Part shown: piece by piece, positions 1 through 7,683 of the stretch
Position numbering within the stretch: position 1 is the stretch's first letter
Layout: each line of letters opens with the position of its first letter
Source: an uncultured bacterium
GTDB lineage: Bacteria; Bacillota; Clostridia; Lachnospirales; Lachnospiraceae
DNA: 18,247 bases
Assembly (NCBI GenBank): GCA_905215405.1
Contig: CAJMQE010000077.1
Coordinates: 1-18,247, forward strand
Direction: 5' to 3'
Program-made: the position numbers and the translations under genes
Notes under the pieces: generated by a model
Databases searched by the model: none
What the model saw: only the letters and a program-made list of their open reading frames with translations
Told to the model about the DNA's origin: nothing

Positions 1-37
1 AAAGATAGAAGAAGCCCAGTATTTATGGGAAATATAA
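1..37 (+). CDS. Possible C-terminal tail of an upstream gene (partial)
   Basis: In the second frame the window opens with a stop-free run reading KIEEAQYLWEI and ending at TAA (35-37), 27 nt before the next start codon. This could be the end of a gene co-transcribed with the DUF1648 gene. The first frame is also open until a TGA at 40-42, so the frame is not certain. Eleven residues are too few to name a family. Confidence 0.2.
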   Translation, partial: KIEEAQYLWEI

Positions 38-64
38 CTTGACTATATAGGGAGGGAATAGGAT

Positions 65-535
65 ATGAAATTTAAAATCAAAAGATCTAAATTAGATATT
101 ATTACGGAAATAGGTTGTCTTGTGTGTCTGTTTGGATTGCTCATTTACTTTGTGCTCAACTGGGGCGGATTCCCGGATGAGATTCCAGGGCATTATAATG
201 CAGCCGGAGAAATCGATCGTTGGGGCTCTAAAACAGAACTGTTCATATTACCAGTCGTAAGCTGGGTTCTGTATGCATTTCTTTCTTTGTTGGAACGTTT
301 TCCACAGATCTGGAACACAGGTGTAGCAATTACGGAAGAGAACAGGGAGAGGGTATACCGCACGCTTAAAAATATGGTGCAGCTATTAAAGTTGAGCATG
401 GTTATATTTTTTGTGATCATGAGTTATATGCAATCCACTGCACAGTCTATTTCTGGGTGGCTCATTCTATTCTTCATGATCATCTTTTTCGGAATATTGA
501 CTTCCTATCTTGTGAAATTGTATCAAAGAAGATAA
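65..535 (+). CDS. DUF1648 domain-containing small membrane protein
   Basis: A 156-residue membrane protein. After a basic N-terminus, a first helix (about residues 14-33) leads into the DUF1648 signature: W33 G G F P, then IPGHYNAAGEIDRWGSK at about 40-56. A second helix follows at about 60-76, and two more hydrophobic segments at about 108-122 and 129-150. DUF1648 proteins are integral membrane proteins of unclear role; some Bacillus relatives sit beside regulators and act in immunity or sporulation-killing loci, but nothing here supports that for this protein. The start is set by GGGAGG at 50-55, nine bases before ATG 65. It may be the last gene of an operon that began left of the window. 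A weak promoter-like pair inside its 3' end (TTGACT 497-502, TATCAA 521-526, 18-bp spacer) could serve the next genes. Confidence 0.8.
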   Translation: MKFKIKRSKLDIITEIGCLVCLFGLLIYFVLNWGGFPDEIPGHYNAAGEIDRWGSKTELFILPVVSWVLYAFLSLLERFPQIWNTGVAITEENRERVYRTLKNMVQLLKLSMVIFFVIMSYMQSTAQSISGWLILFFMIIFFGILTSYLVKLYQRR

Positions 536-644
536 ACTATCGGTGAAAGAGCAATTGATGAATGAATAAAAAATGAATGAAAAAGTAAATGAAAAAATAT
601 AGAAATTATGAAATGAATTCAGACTATAAAGGTGCTGGCAATGA

Positions 645-1349
645 ATGTTGGAGCAGCAGAAAGGAATGAAAGAACAGGGCATGGCAAGAATTTTATTGGT
701 AGAGGATAACAATAGTATTATTATGGGGCTTGGTTATCTTTTGGAGGAAGAAAAATTTACGTATGATGTTGCAGGCAGTAAACGGGATGCATTGCGTCTT
801 CTGGATATCGGTCAATATGAACTGATTCTGCTTGATATCGGCCTTCCCGACGGAAGTGGATTTGAGCTGTGCCAGTATGTGAAAGAGAAAACGGATACTC
901 CGGTTATTTTTCTGACAGCGAAAGACGAGGAACAGGATGTGGTAAGAGGACTGGATATGGGGGCCGATGATTATATTATCAAGCCGTTCAGAAACAGGGA
1001 ACTTTTGTCCCGTATTCGCAATGTATTTCGTAGAAATGGGGTTGGCAGCAGTGGACTGAGCTGTGGACCAGTGACGATTCACACAACATCTGGAAAAGTC
1101 TTTCGGGATGAGCAGGAAATAACGCTGACAAAACTGGAATATAAGATTCTGGTCAATTTGTTCAGCAATCAGAACCGGTTGATAGCCAGGGAAGAAATAC
1201 TAAATTTTATATGGGATGAAGCAGGAAATTATGTGAATGATAATACACTGACTGTGTATATCAAACGAATTCGTGAGAAGATCGGTGATAAAGAAGGTAA
1301 GATCATTCAGACGGTTCGTGGTCTGGGCTACAGAGTGGGAGAAAAATAA
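645..1349 (+). CDS. OmpR/PhoB-family response regulator
   Basis: Cytoplasmic transcription factor of a two-component system, phosphorylated by the kinase encoded next. Counting from the internal Met at 681, the receiver domain has the acidic pocket (E8, D9), phospho-acceptor D52 in LLDIGLPDG, T79 in FLTAKD and K101 in IIKPF. The C-terminal winged-helix DNA-binding domain spans about residues 130-222, with the typical TLTVYIKRIREKIG and TVRGLGYR stretches. Overall it resembles VanR-like regulators. Start choice is uncertain. ATG 645 has AAAGGTG at 628-634 ten bases upstream, but family proteins normally begin at the Met at 681 (MARILLVEDN), which has only a weak upstream site. The stop codon abuts the kinase start, so the two are co-translated. 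The preceding 109 bp is AT-rich with imperfect AATGAA repeats and has no ATTGTCA box. Confidence 0.95.
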   Translation: MLEQQKGMKEQGMARILLVEDNNSIIMGLGYLLEEEKFTYDVAGSKRDALRLLDIGQYELILLDIGLPDGSGFELCQYVKEKTDTPVIFLTAKDEEQDVVRGLDMGADDYIIKPFRNRELLSRIRNVFRRNGVGSSGLSCGPVTIHTTSGKVFRDEQEITLTKLEYKILVNLFSNQNRLIAREEILNFIWDEAGNYVNDNTLTVYIKRIREKIGDKEGKIIQTVRGLGYRVGEK

Positions 1350-2687
1350 ATGCTAAAAACCAGAAAACTCACAACAAATAGAAAAACTGAAACAGAAGAT
1401 TTGAACAGACGAACGGCAAAAGTGTGCAGATTACCAGTAAAATACAGATATTTATTGGCTGCATTTTTGATTGTTCTGGTAGCTGCGCTAGTGGCACTGG
1501 GAGTGAGCGAGTGGCAGTATAGCAGGCTGGAAAGAGAGAACAATTCTTTATATCGGCAACTGCTCGAAAAAGTAGTCGAGCAGTACCCGCAGATCGATCA
1601 GACATTCCTGTTGGCGTTACTTGGGCAGACAGAAGCATCAGAGGATGCAATCGAGAAGACAGAAGTATTGTTACGGCAGTATGGGATAACAGAAAATACA
1701 CCGGTCGCGAACAGTCTTGGAAAATGGAAAAACAGAGTGGTAATGACTACGGTTGCAACTGTAATCATTACATCTCTGTTTTTGTTATGTCTGTTTTTTG
1801 CCTATGTCTTACGTAGAAAAAGAAAAATTCAGGAACTGGAAAAATATATGCATCGCATCGCACAGAGAGAGTATATACTTTCGATCGAAGACAACTGCGA
1901 AGATGAACTGAGTCTTTTAAAAAATGATCTGTATAAAATTACGATCATGCTACGGGAACAGGCAGAAAATTCGGTTCGGCAGAAGGAAGCACTTTCAAAG
2001 TCTGTATCTGATATATCCCATCAGTTAAAGACGCCACTGACTTCAATTTTGATCATGCTGGATAATCTGCGGGAAAGTGAGCATATGCCACAACAGACCA
2101 GAAATAAATTTCTATGTGAAATATCCAGGCAGATCGAGCAGATGAACTGGTTGGTCATAACACTGCTTAAGTTATCTAGACTGGATGCAGGTGTTGTGAC
2201 CTTTAAGCAGGAAAAAATCAGGGCAGTGGATCTGATGACAGATATTACAGATCGTCTGGAAATTATGGCAGAATTAAAGGAAGTCAAATTTGTTCTGCGT
2301 GGCAGTGAAAATGTTGTATTTACAGGGGATTATAACTGGATCAGAGAAGCAGTACAAAATCTTGTGAAAAATGCAGTGGAACATACAGTTTCCAGAACAA
2401 CTGTGGATCTATCCTTTACGGACGCTGCCCTGTATACAGAACTAACAGTGCGGGATCATGGACATGGCATTAGCCGGGAAGCATGCAGACATATTTTTGA
2501 ACGGTTCTACAAAGCAGAAAATGCGGGAGAGCAGAATTTTGGAATCGGTCTTTCTATGGCAAAAGCCATTATAGAGCAGCAGAATGGCTGTATACTTGTT
2601 CAATCGGATCTGTTGGATGGGCCGGGAAGCATTTTTACAGTCAGGTTTTATCACTACGGAGATAAGCCGGAAAAGGTGCAGCCATAG
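1350..2687 (+). CDS. Sensor histidine kinase, partner of the upstream regulator
   Basis: Membrane sensor kinase of 445 residues. The order is: basic N-tail, TM1 (about 35-52), an extracytoplasmic loop of about 75 residues (53-128), TM2 (about 130-153), a HAMP-like linker, HisKA with phospho-acceptor H224 in DISHQLKTPL, and HATPase_c with N-box N337/N341, G1 box D369-G-H-G and G2 box FGIGLSMAKAI (397-407). The sensing loop is larger than the tiny loop of BceS-type bacitracin sensors, so it may bind a ligand itself. ATG 1350 directly follows the regulator's TAA (1347-1349), with GTGGGAG upstream as ribosome binding site. The best inference is that the kinase controls the ABC transporter that follows, through the regulator and the repeat box at 2735. 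Confidence 0.95.
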   Translation: MLKTRKLTTNRKTETEDLNRRTAKVCRLPVKYRYLLAAFLIVLVAALVALGVSEWQYSRLERENNSLYRQLLEKVVEQYPQIDQTFLLALLGQTEASEDAIEKTEVLLRQYGITENTPVANSLGKWKNRVVMTTVATVIITSLFLLCLFFAYVLRRKRKIQELEKYMHRIAQREYILSIEDNCEDELSLLKNDLYKITIMLREQAENSVRQKEALSKSVSDISHQLKTPLTSILIMLDNLRESEHMPQQTRNKFLCEISRQIEQMNWLVITLLKLSRLDAGVVTFKQEKIRAVDLMTDITDRLEIMAELKEVKFVLRGSENVVFTGDYNWIREAVQNLVKNAVEHTVSRTTVDLSFTDAALYTELTVRDHGHGISREACRHIFERFYKAENAGEQNFGIGLSMAKAIIEQQNGCILVQSDLLDGPGSIFTVRFYHYGDKPEKVQP

Positions 2688-2734
2688 TTTCGTACTTGGG
2701 ATTTGGTGCAGCAGAAAATATAGTATTAAATTAA

Positions 2735-2772
2735 ATTGTCATCTGATTGTCACTTTGGCAGGATAAGATAGT
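2735..2772 (+). promoter_or_regulatory. Direct-repeat activator box and -10 region for the ABC transporter
   Basis: Two identical ATTGTCA heptamers lie at 2735-2741 and 2746-2752, start to start 11 bp, about one helical turn. They are followed by TAAGAT (2764-2769), a fair -10 hexamer. The place where a -35 would sit (2741-2746) reads ATCTGA and is poor, as expected for an activator-dependent promoter. OmpR/PhoB-family regulators bind such 11-bp-spaced direct repeats. Assigning it to the regulator at 645 is inference from adjacency. Confidence 0.5.
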
Positions 2773-2861
2773 AGGGAAGCATCAAAACGCAGTCTTTTTT
2801 GAACCTGTATTTATAGCAGAATCAGGTAAAGGTCTTGCAGAATCAGGAAATGGAGAGAGGT

Positions 2862-3551
2862 ATGGAGATATTAAGAGTTGAAAATCTGACAAGAAAATAT
2901 GGCAAAGGTGACAATGAGGTCGTAGCAGTCAATAATATGTCGTTTTCTGTTGAAAAAGGTGAGCTGGTCGCAATCGTTGGTAGTTCAGGAAGTGGAAAAT
3001 CAACATTGTTGCATTTATTGGGAGGTGTTGACAGACCAACGGCAGGAAAAGTTCTGATCGATGGAAAGGATATCTATCAGCTTGGAAGTGACCAGCTGGC
3101 TATTTTCAGACGCCGACAGGTCGGGCTGATCTATCAGTTCTACAATCTGATACCGATTCTGAATGTGGAAGAAAATATCACACTGCCATGTGAATTGGAT
3201 GGCAGAAAAGTTGATCAGAAGGAAGTAAATGAGCTACTGGAACTGTTGAGGCTCGACGATCGAAAAAAACATTTACCAAATGAATTGTCCGGCGGACAGC
3301 AGCAGAGAGTATCAATCGGAAGAGCAATGATTACGCATCCTGCAATTATTCTGGCAGATGAACCAACGGGAAATCTGGATAGCAGATCCAGCGAGGAGAT
3401 AGTTTCCCTCTTAAAGATGACGAATCAGAAATATAATCAGACCATCATTATGATCACGCACAATATGGAAATCGCAAGAATTGCGGATCGTATTATTGTG
3501 ATCGAGGACGGCAGAATCGTAAAGGAGGACTGGGATGAAAGTATTAAATAA
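2862..3551 (+). CDS. ABC transporter ATP-binding protein (MacB/LolD-type)
   Basis: Cytoplasmic ATPase that powers the FtsX-type permease encoded next; 229 residues from ATG 2862. Visible motifs are Walker A GSSGSGKST (40-48), Q-loop Q92, signature LSGGQ (142-146), Walker B ILADE (163-167), D-loop GNLD and switch H200. The GSSGSGKST and DEPTGNLD forms are typical of the MacB/LolD/FtsE group. An in-frame TTG lies at 2835 and an ATG at 2850, but ATG 2862 is preferred: it has GGAGAGAGG directly upstream and gives the usual family N-terminus (MEILRVENL). It overlaps the permease gene by 17 bp, which points to translational coupling. Confidence 0.93.
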   Translation: MEILRVENLTRKYGKGDNEVVAVNNMSFSVEKGELVAIVGSSGSGKSTLLHLLGGVDRPTAGKVLIDGKDIYQLGSDQLAIFRRRQVGLIYQFYNLIPILNVEENITLPCELDGRKVDQKEVNELLELLRLDDRKKHLPNELSGGQQQRVSIGRAMITHPAIILADEPTGNLDSRSSEEIVSLLKMTNQKYNQTIIMITHNMEIARIADRIIVIEDGRIVKEDWDESIK

Positions 3552-6276
3552 ACTTACCATTCGCAGTCTGAAACTGAATAAAAAGAGGTCAGCTGTGACA
3601 ATTATCGGTATCATACTGGCAACAGCACTGATTACAGCCGTCGCCGGGATGCTTACCAGTTTTCGTGCAACAATGATCGAGCGGGATAAGCAGTTGACTG
3701 GTAACTTCCACTATGGTTTTCGGAATGTACCGGCAGATGAACTGCAGTACATTGAGAACAATAGAAATGTCGATCAGTATTATCTGACCAGTATGTATGG
3801 ATATGCATCATTTACGGAAAGCAAAAATCCGGATAAACCTTACTTCGCATTATATGGATTTGATGCGAGCGCATTTAAAAATGCTCCAATCAGGCTAGTG
3901 GAAGGACGGATGCCTGAAAATGCAAACGAGATCGTTATTTCTCAGCATATACTGACGAATGGAAAGGCGGATTATCAGATTGGAGATACTTTGACACTTT
4001 CGGTGGGGAAAAGAGAAAGTGCAGATGGAAGCAGTCTGAATCAGAGCATTAGTTATGAACAAAATGGAACTGAATCTCTTACAGAAGAGTTTACGAAAGA
4101 GTATACGATCGTTGGAATGATCAAGCGTCCGTCCAGTGCGTTTGAAGAGTATAGTGCACCTGGGTATTCGATCCTGACGTACATGGATGATACGACTTCA
4201 ATTGCCAGCACTGTGAACATTTATACGCTATATACAAAGGAAGGGCTGAAAAACAGATACCAGGTTACCGCAGATATCTTAAATGTCGATGCGGATCTGA
4301 TCGAAAAATCGCTGGGCTATCAGATGCTGACGCAACAGGAAGAGGAAGCACTTGCGAAGGCTTCTTATGGATTGAGCAGCAATCCAGGACTGATCAACTG
4401 GCAGATGAACAGCTTCAGTGTATCAACAATGAGTATGATACGTGTGGTCGCATCAACAGCAGTCATTATTATTATGGTCACGAGCATTTTCTGCATTCGA
4501 AACAGCTTTGAGATCTCTATAACCGAAAAGAAAAGGCAATATGGAATGTTATCCAGTGTTGGCGCAACATCCAGGCAGATCAGAAGAAATGTTCTGTATG
4601 AAGGAGCGGTACTTGGTGCAATAGGAATTCCATCGGGAATTGCAGTTGGATTGCTTGCAATCTTTATTCTTTTGAAAACAATGCAGAGTATTCTAGCCTC
4701 TTTTATGGATGGGGTAGAATTTCAATTCCATGTCTCCTGGGTAGCCATTCTGATCGCAGTCATGCTGTCTATACTCACAATTTATTTTTCGGCAGTCAAG
4801 GCTGCAGTCAAAGCGGCAAAGGTCTCTTCAATTGAAGCAATTCGGAGCAATCAGGATATCAGGATCAATGGAAAGAAGCTGCATACGCCAAAATGGATCA
4901 GAAAAATGTTTGGTATGGGCGGCGATATTGCCTATAAAAATGTGAAAAGAAACCGTAAAAAATATAGAACGACAGTAGTTTCAATCGTCGTCAGCGTTGC
5001 AATCTTTATCGCGATCAGTTCTTTTGTTGGCTATGCTTTTCGTACGTCATCCATATATTATACGGTAAAGAATTACAACCTTGCCTGTTATACGCAGCAG
5101 GAAAAAAACAACGTATTCCTAAAGGAGTTACCGGAGATGGAACATGTGGAGCAGTACTCAGTACAAAGACAGATGAATCTGGTAGTTCCGGTATCGGACT
5201 TACAGTACTCTCAAAAGGGAAATGAGGCGATTGAGGCGGATAAGAACTGGCAGATGCAGTTGGAAGCAGAGCAAAAGGCAGATGCATCGGACAAGGAAGA
5301 TGTGACAAATGCGGACAACGAGGATCAGCCGGAAAAATCTACTGAATTATCGGATACAACCCAAATAGATTTTTCTAAGCGCGAAATTCCGGTTATCAGC
5401 CTTGGAAAGGAAGAGTATGATCGGTTCCTCAGTAAGCTTGAACTTTCCTATGATGAGGTCGGAACAAAAGCAATTCTCATTGATGAATATCAGGAATACT
5501 CGGACCAGGAAACAGGGAAAGGGAAGTACTATCGTTACCAGATGTATCAGTATCAGGCAGGTGATACGATAAGCGGAACTATTATGGACAGTGAAAATGG
5601 CACAGGGGCGCAACAGGAGCTATCACTTACACTTGCAGCAGTGACACAGGAGCGTCCGATGGGGTTTGAAGGCCAGTATTCATTGGATGGGGTATTGGTC
5701 GTTAGTGATGAATTTCTTGACCAGTACCAGAAAATGCAGTTATCCCATATCAAAGTATTGATCCAGTCGGATGATGCGTCTGGGTTGCAGGAAGAAATCA
5801 ACAGAGAACATCCCGAAATTTCAATCTACAACGAGGAAGAATCAGAAAATTCAAGTAGGGCCATGTGGCTTGTCATATCTATATTTTTATATGGATTTAT
5901 CACAGTCATTTCACTGATTGGAATCACCAGTATATTTAATACGATCACAACGAATATGAGCCTGAGAAGTAAGGAGTTTGCAATGTTAAAATCCATTGGC
6001 ATGACCTCAAGGGAATTTAATAGAATGGTACGGCTCGAAACACTTTTTTATGGCATAAAGTCACTGTTGATCGGTGTACCAGCAGGAATTATCCTATCGG
6101 TTGTATTTTACAATGGCTTCAGCCTGAATACACAGTTCGGATATCAGTTCCCTGCAATGGCGATCGCTATAGCAGTCGCAGCAGTATTTGTTCTGATCTT
6201 TGGTATCATGCATTATTCACTCAGCAGGATCAATCGTCAGAACATAATTGAAACGATTCGAAAAGACAATATATAA
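3535..6276 (+). CDS. ABC transporter permease with two FtsX domains
   Basis: Integral membrane partner of the upstream ATPase, 913 residues. The layout is TM1 (about 19-41), a large extracytoplasmic domain (about 45-300), a three-helix FtsX domain (about 302-425), a second entry helix (about 479-501), a second extracytoplasmic domain (about 503-775) and a last three-helix FtsX domain (about 777-895). The conserved cytoplasmic loops EKKRQYGMLSSVGAT (331-345) and RSKEFAMLKSIGMT (811-824) mark both FtsX units. It is longer than BceB-type permeases and built differently. Type VII family members work by mechanotransmission or extrude lipids, peptides or drugs; the substrate here is unknown. Residues about 565-612 form a highly acidic, probably disordered insert in the second outer domain. 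The start has GGAGG at 3525-3529, inside the ATPase gene. Confidence 0.92.
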   Translation: MKVLNKLTIRSLKLNKKRSAVTIIGIILATALITAVAGMLTSFRATMIERDKQLTGNFHYGFRNVPADELQYIENNRNVDQYYLTSMYGYASFTESKNPDKPYFALYGFDASAFKNAPIRLVEGRMPENANEIVISQHILTNGKADYQIGDTLTLSVGKRESADGSSLNQSISYEQNGTESLTEEFTKEYTIVGMIKRPSSAFEEYSAPGYSILTYMDDTTSIASTVNIYTLYTKEGLKNRYQVTADILNVDADLIEKSLGYQMLTQQEEEALAKASYGLSSNPGLINWQMNSFSVSTMSMIRVVASTAVIIIMVTSIFCIRNSFEISITEKKRQYGMLSSVGATSRQIRRNVLYEGAVLGAIGIPSGIAVGLLAIFILLKTMQSILASFMDGVEFQFHVSWVAILIAVMLSILTIYFSAVKAAVKAAKVSSIEAIRSNQDIRINGKKLHTPKWIRKMFGMGGDIAYKNVKRNRKKYRTTVVSIVVSVAIFIAISSFVGYAFRTSSIYYTVKNYNLACYTQQEKNNVFLKELPEMEHVEQYSVQRQMNLVVPVSDLQYSQKGNEAIEADKNWQMQLEAEQKADASDKEDVTNADNEDQPEKSTELSDTTQIDFSKREIPVISLGKEEYDRFLSKLELSYDEVGTKAILIDEYQEYSDQETGKGKYYRYQMYQYQAGDTISGTIMDSENGTGAQQELSLTLAAVTQERPMGFEGQYSLDGVLVVSDEFLDQYQKMQLSHIKVLIQSDDASGLQEEINREHPEISIYNEEESENSSRAMWLVISIFLYGFITVISLIGITSIFNTITTNMSLRSKEFAMLKSIGMTSREFNRMVRLETLFYGIKSLLIGVPAGIILSVVFYNGFSLNTQFGYQFPAMAIAIAVAAVFVLIFGIMHYSLSRINRQNIIETIRKDNI

Positions 6277-6287
6277 ATAGCAGATTG

Positions 6288-6353
6288 AAAAATCACCTTT
6301 ACCAGAATGTAAGCAGAGTACATTGCTTACAATTCTGGTAAAGGTGATTTTTT
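6288..6353 (+). terminator. Long hairpin terminator after the ABC transporter
   Basis: A near-perfect inverted repeat of about 27 bp: the left arm runs AAAATCACCTTTACC... to TGTAAGCA, the loop is GAGTACAT, and the right arm is TGCTTACA... to GGTGATTTTTT. Only one unpaired T breaks the stem. The A-run on the left and T-run on the right mean it could stop transcription in both directions, although no gene converges on it here. Confidence 0.85.
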
Positions 6354-6462
6354 GCATTGTATGCATCTGAGCAGTCGGATTCAGGATACAATTAGTGAGA
6401 CAGTATGTGCAGGCCGGATAGAGACTAATGGAGCATATGAAAGATATAGAGTTATGAAAAAT

Positions 6463-6491
6463 TTGGAAAAATGTGTGAATTGGTATATACT
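6463..6491 (+). promoter_or_regulatory. Sigma-A-like promoter for the MotE-like gene
   Basis: TTGGAA (6463-6468) and TATACT (6486-6491) are separated by exactly 17 bp, about 135 bp upstream of the gene start. It lies in the 272-bp stretch between the terminator and ATG 6626. That stretch holds a 73-codon open frame (6352-6573) without a ribosome binding site, which I do not call a gene. Confidence 0.45.
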
Positions 6492-6625
6492 CTTGTATGA
6501 ATTCTATGAGTGCTGCCGTATACCAATCACAAAAGTCTTTGTAGCCATGCAGAAATTTTTGATTGTTCGTTAGCAGGTGGGTGGCATTCTGTACAACAGA
6601 TAACAGGGCAGAAATGGAGGCTGAC

Positions 6626-7396
6626 ATGAATACGACTGGAACAAATAAAACAAATAAAAATACAAATCAGAGACAACAGCAGAGAACGGCAGGCAGACAA
6701 AGAGCTACCAGCAAAGATAGTTCTGAAGAGTTGGAAGAACTGAAACAGGATAAGACAGAGGAAGCAGAGGAAGAAGGATCTGGTACATTTGCATCAAAAC
6801 TGAAATATACGGGTGTATTTCTTCTGGTTCTCGCGATCTGGATCGCAATATTCGGAATACTGATCAAAACGGATGCAGGTGGATTCGCATCAAATGTACT
6901 TGCACCTCTTATTGGAACAAATCAGACACTGAATAAAATTTTACCAGAGGAAGATCAGAAGAAATCGGATGCACAGCTGGCATCAGAAGCACAATCAGAA
7001 GCAGATGCACAGGCAGCGGCACAGGCGCAGGCGCAGGCGCAGGCAGAATCCGCAGCAGCTCAGCAGGCGTCGGAACAGGCATCTATCCAGGCAGACGCAC
7101 AGGCGGCAGCGCAGGCACAGACAGATGCAGCAGCTCAGCAGGCAGCGGCAGATGCACAGGCAGCAGAGCAGGAATCAATCGATGCAGAAAAGCTTGCAGA
7201 TTATGTCAGCACCTATTCAAAAATGGACGCTAAGAGTGCTGCGACCATACTGGATAATATGGTGTCAGGAGATATTGATCTGGTGACTAAAATCCTTGCA
7301 AATATGAAGCCAGCGGTTCGAGGTGATATTTTAGCAAATATGGATGTGAATTCAGCATCAAAACTGACAGTAAAACTTTCTAAATATATGCAGTAG
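6626..7396 (+). CDS. Membrane-anchored MotE/MgtE-N-like protein with Ala/Gln-rich stalk
   Basis: A 256-residue protein. It has a hydrophilic Gln/Thr- and then Glu-rich N-terminus (1-55), one TM helix (about 62-80), an Ala/Gln/Ser-rich low-complexity stalk (about 115-185, including a run of AQ dipeptides) and a folded C-terminal segment (about 188-256). The C-terminal segment has the helical repeats of the MgtE intracellular N domain as found in MotE (KMDAKSAATILDNM, then LVTKILANMKPAVRGDILANM). In flagellated Firmicutes such proteins are encoded next to fliJ and fliK, and MotE is a chaperone for the motor protein MotC. No flagellar gene is in this window, so the role here is open. Start ATG 6626 has GGAGG at 6616-6620; the earlier in-frame start at 6563 lacks a site. 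A hairpin terminator follows. Confidence 0.75.
   Translation: MNTTGTNKTNKNTNQRQQQRTAGRQRATSKDSSEELEELKQDKTEEAEEEGSGTFASKLKYTGVFLLVLAIWIAIFGILIKTDAGGFASNVLAPLIGTNQTLNKILPEEDQKKSDAQLASEAQSEADAQAAAQAQAQAQAESAAAQQASEQASIQADAQAAAQAQTDAAAQQAAADAQAAEQESIDAEKLADYVSTYSKMDAKSAATILDNMVSGDIDLVTKILANMKPAVRGDILANMDVNSASKLTVKLSKYMQ
7022..7045 (+). repeat. Hexamer tandem repeat CAGGCG in the Ala/Gln stalk
   Basis: Three exact CAGGCG units followed by CAGGCA, encoding alternating Gln-Ala. The repeat lies in a wider GCA/CAG-rich region (about 6968-7180). A six-base unit changes length in frame, so copy-number slippage would lengthen or shorten the stalk without breaking the gene. Confidence 0.7.
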
Positions 7397-7466
7397 CGAT
7401 GAAGAAAGAGCCATTAAGGCAGTCATGATACAGGTTAAGAAGAAAAATTGAATCAGGTAAATTTAG

Positions 7467-7529
7467 AACGCATAGAATGAATATATACGAATGTGTGCAC
7501 GAGTATATTTCTATTTTATGCGTTTTTTT
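7467..7529 (+). terminator. Hairpin terminator after the MotE-like gene
   Basis: Left arm AACGCATAGAAT... (7467 on) pairs with right arm ...CTATTTTATGCGTT, with a few mismatches, and is followed by a run of seven T (7523-7529). Confidence 0.75.
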
Positions 7530-7545
7530 AAGTGCGAATTGTTCA

Positions 7546-7574
7546 TTGCGTATATTTGGTAATTCGTTTATCAT
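7546..7574 (+). promoter_or_regulatory. Possible promoter for the zinc-ribbon gene pair
   Basis: TTGCGT (7546-7551) and TATCAT (7569-7574) are 17 bp apart, about 110 bp upstream of the gene. The -10 is good and the -35 weak. Its position just after a terminator and before a two-gene unit supports it. Confidence 0.3.
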
Positions 7575-7683
7575 GTTGAGTATAAGTCTGTGTTAAGGGA
7601 GAGAACATGGAAATGAAGCCTTCTGACAGGGCACAATATGGAAAGCAGTACACTTAAGGAAGCTGTATTGCGTGGGAGTGAAT

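Noticed and set aside
2835..2861. An earlier TTG start for the ABC ATPase
   Set aside because: ATG 2862 has a strong adjacent ribosome binding site and gives the usual family N-terminus.
645..6276. A BceRS-BceAB bacitracin-resistance module
   Set aside because: The kinase has a loop of about 75 residues rather than a tiny one, and the permease has two large outer domains with eight helices instead of the ten-helix BceB layout.
6352..6573. A 73-codon open frame after the long terminator
   Set aside because: It has no ribosome binding site, starts within the terminator's T-tract, overlaps a good promoter and shows no recognisable domain.
6969..7286. A 105-codon Arg/Gln/His-rich frame
   Set aside because: It is the +1 shadow of the Ala/Gln repeat tract in the MotE-like gene; its composition is dictated by the GCA/CAG repeats.
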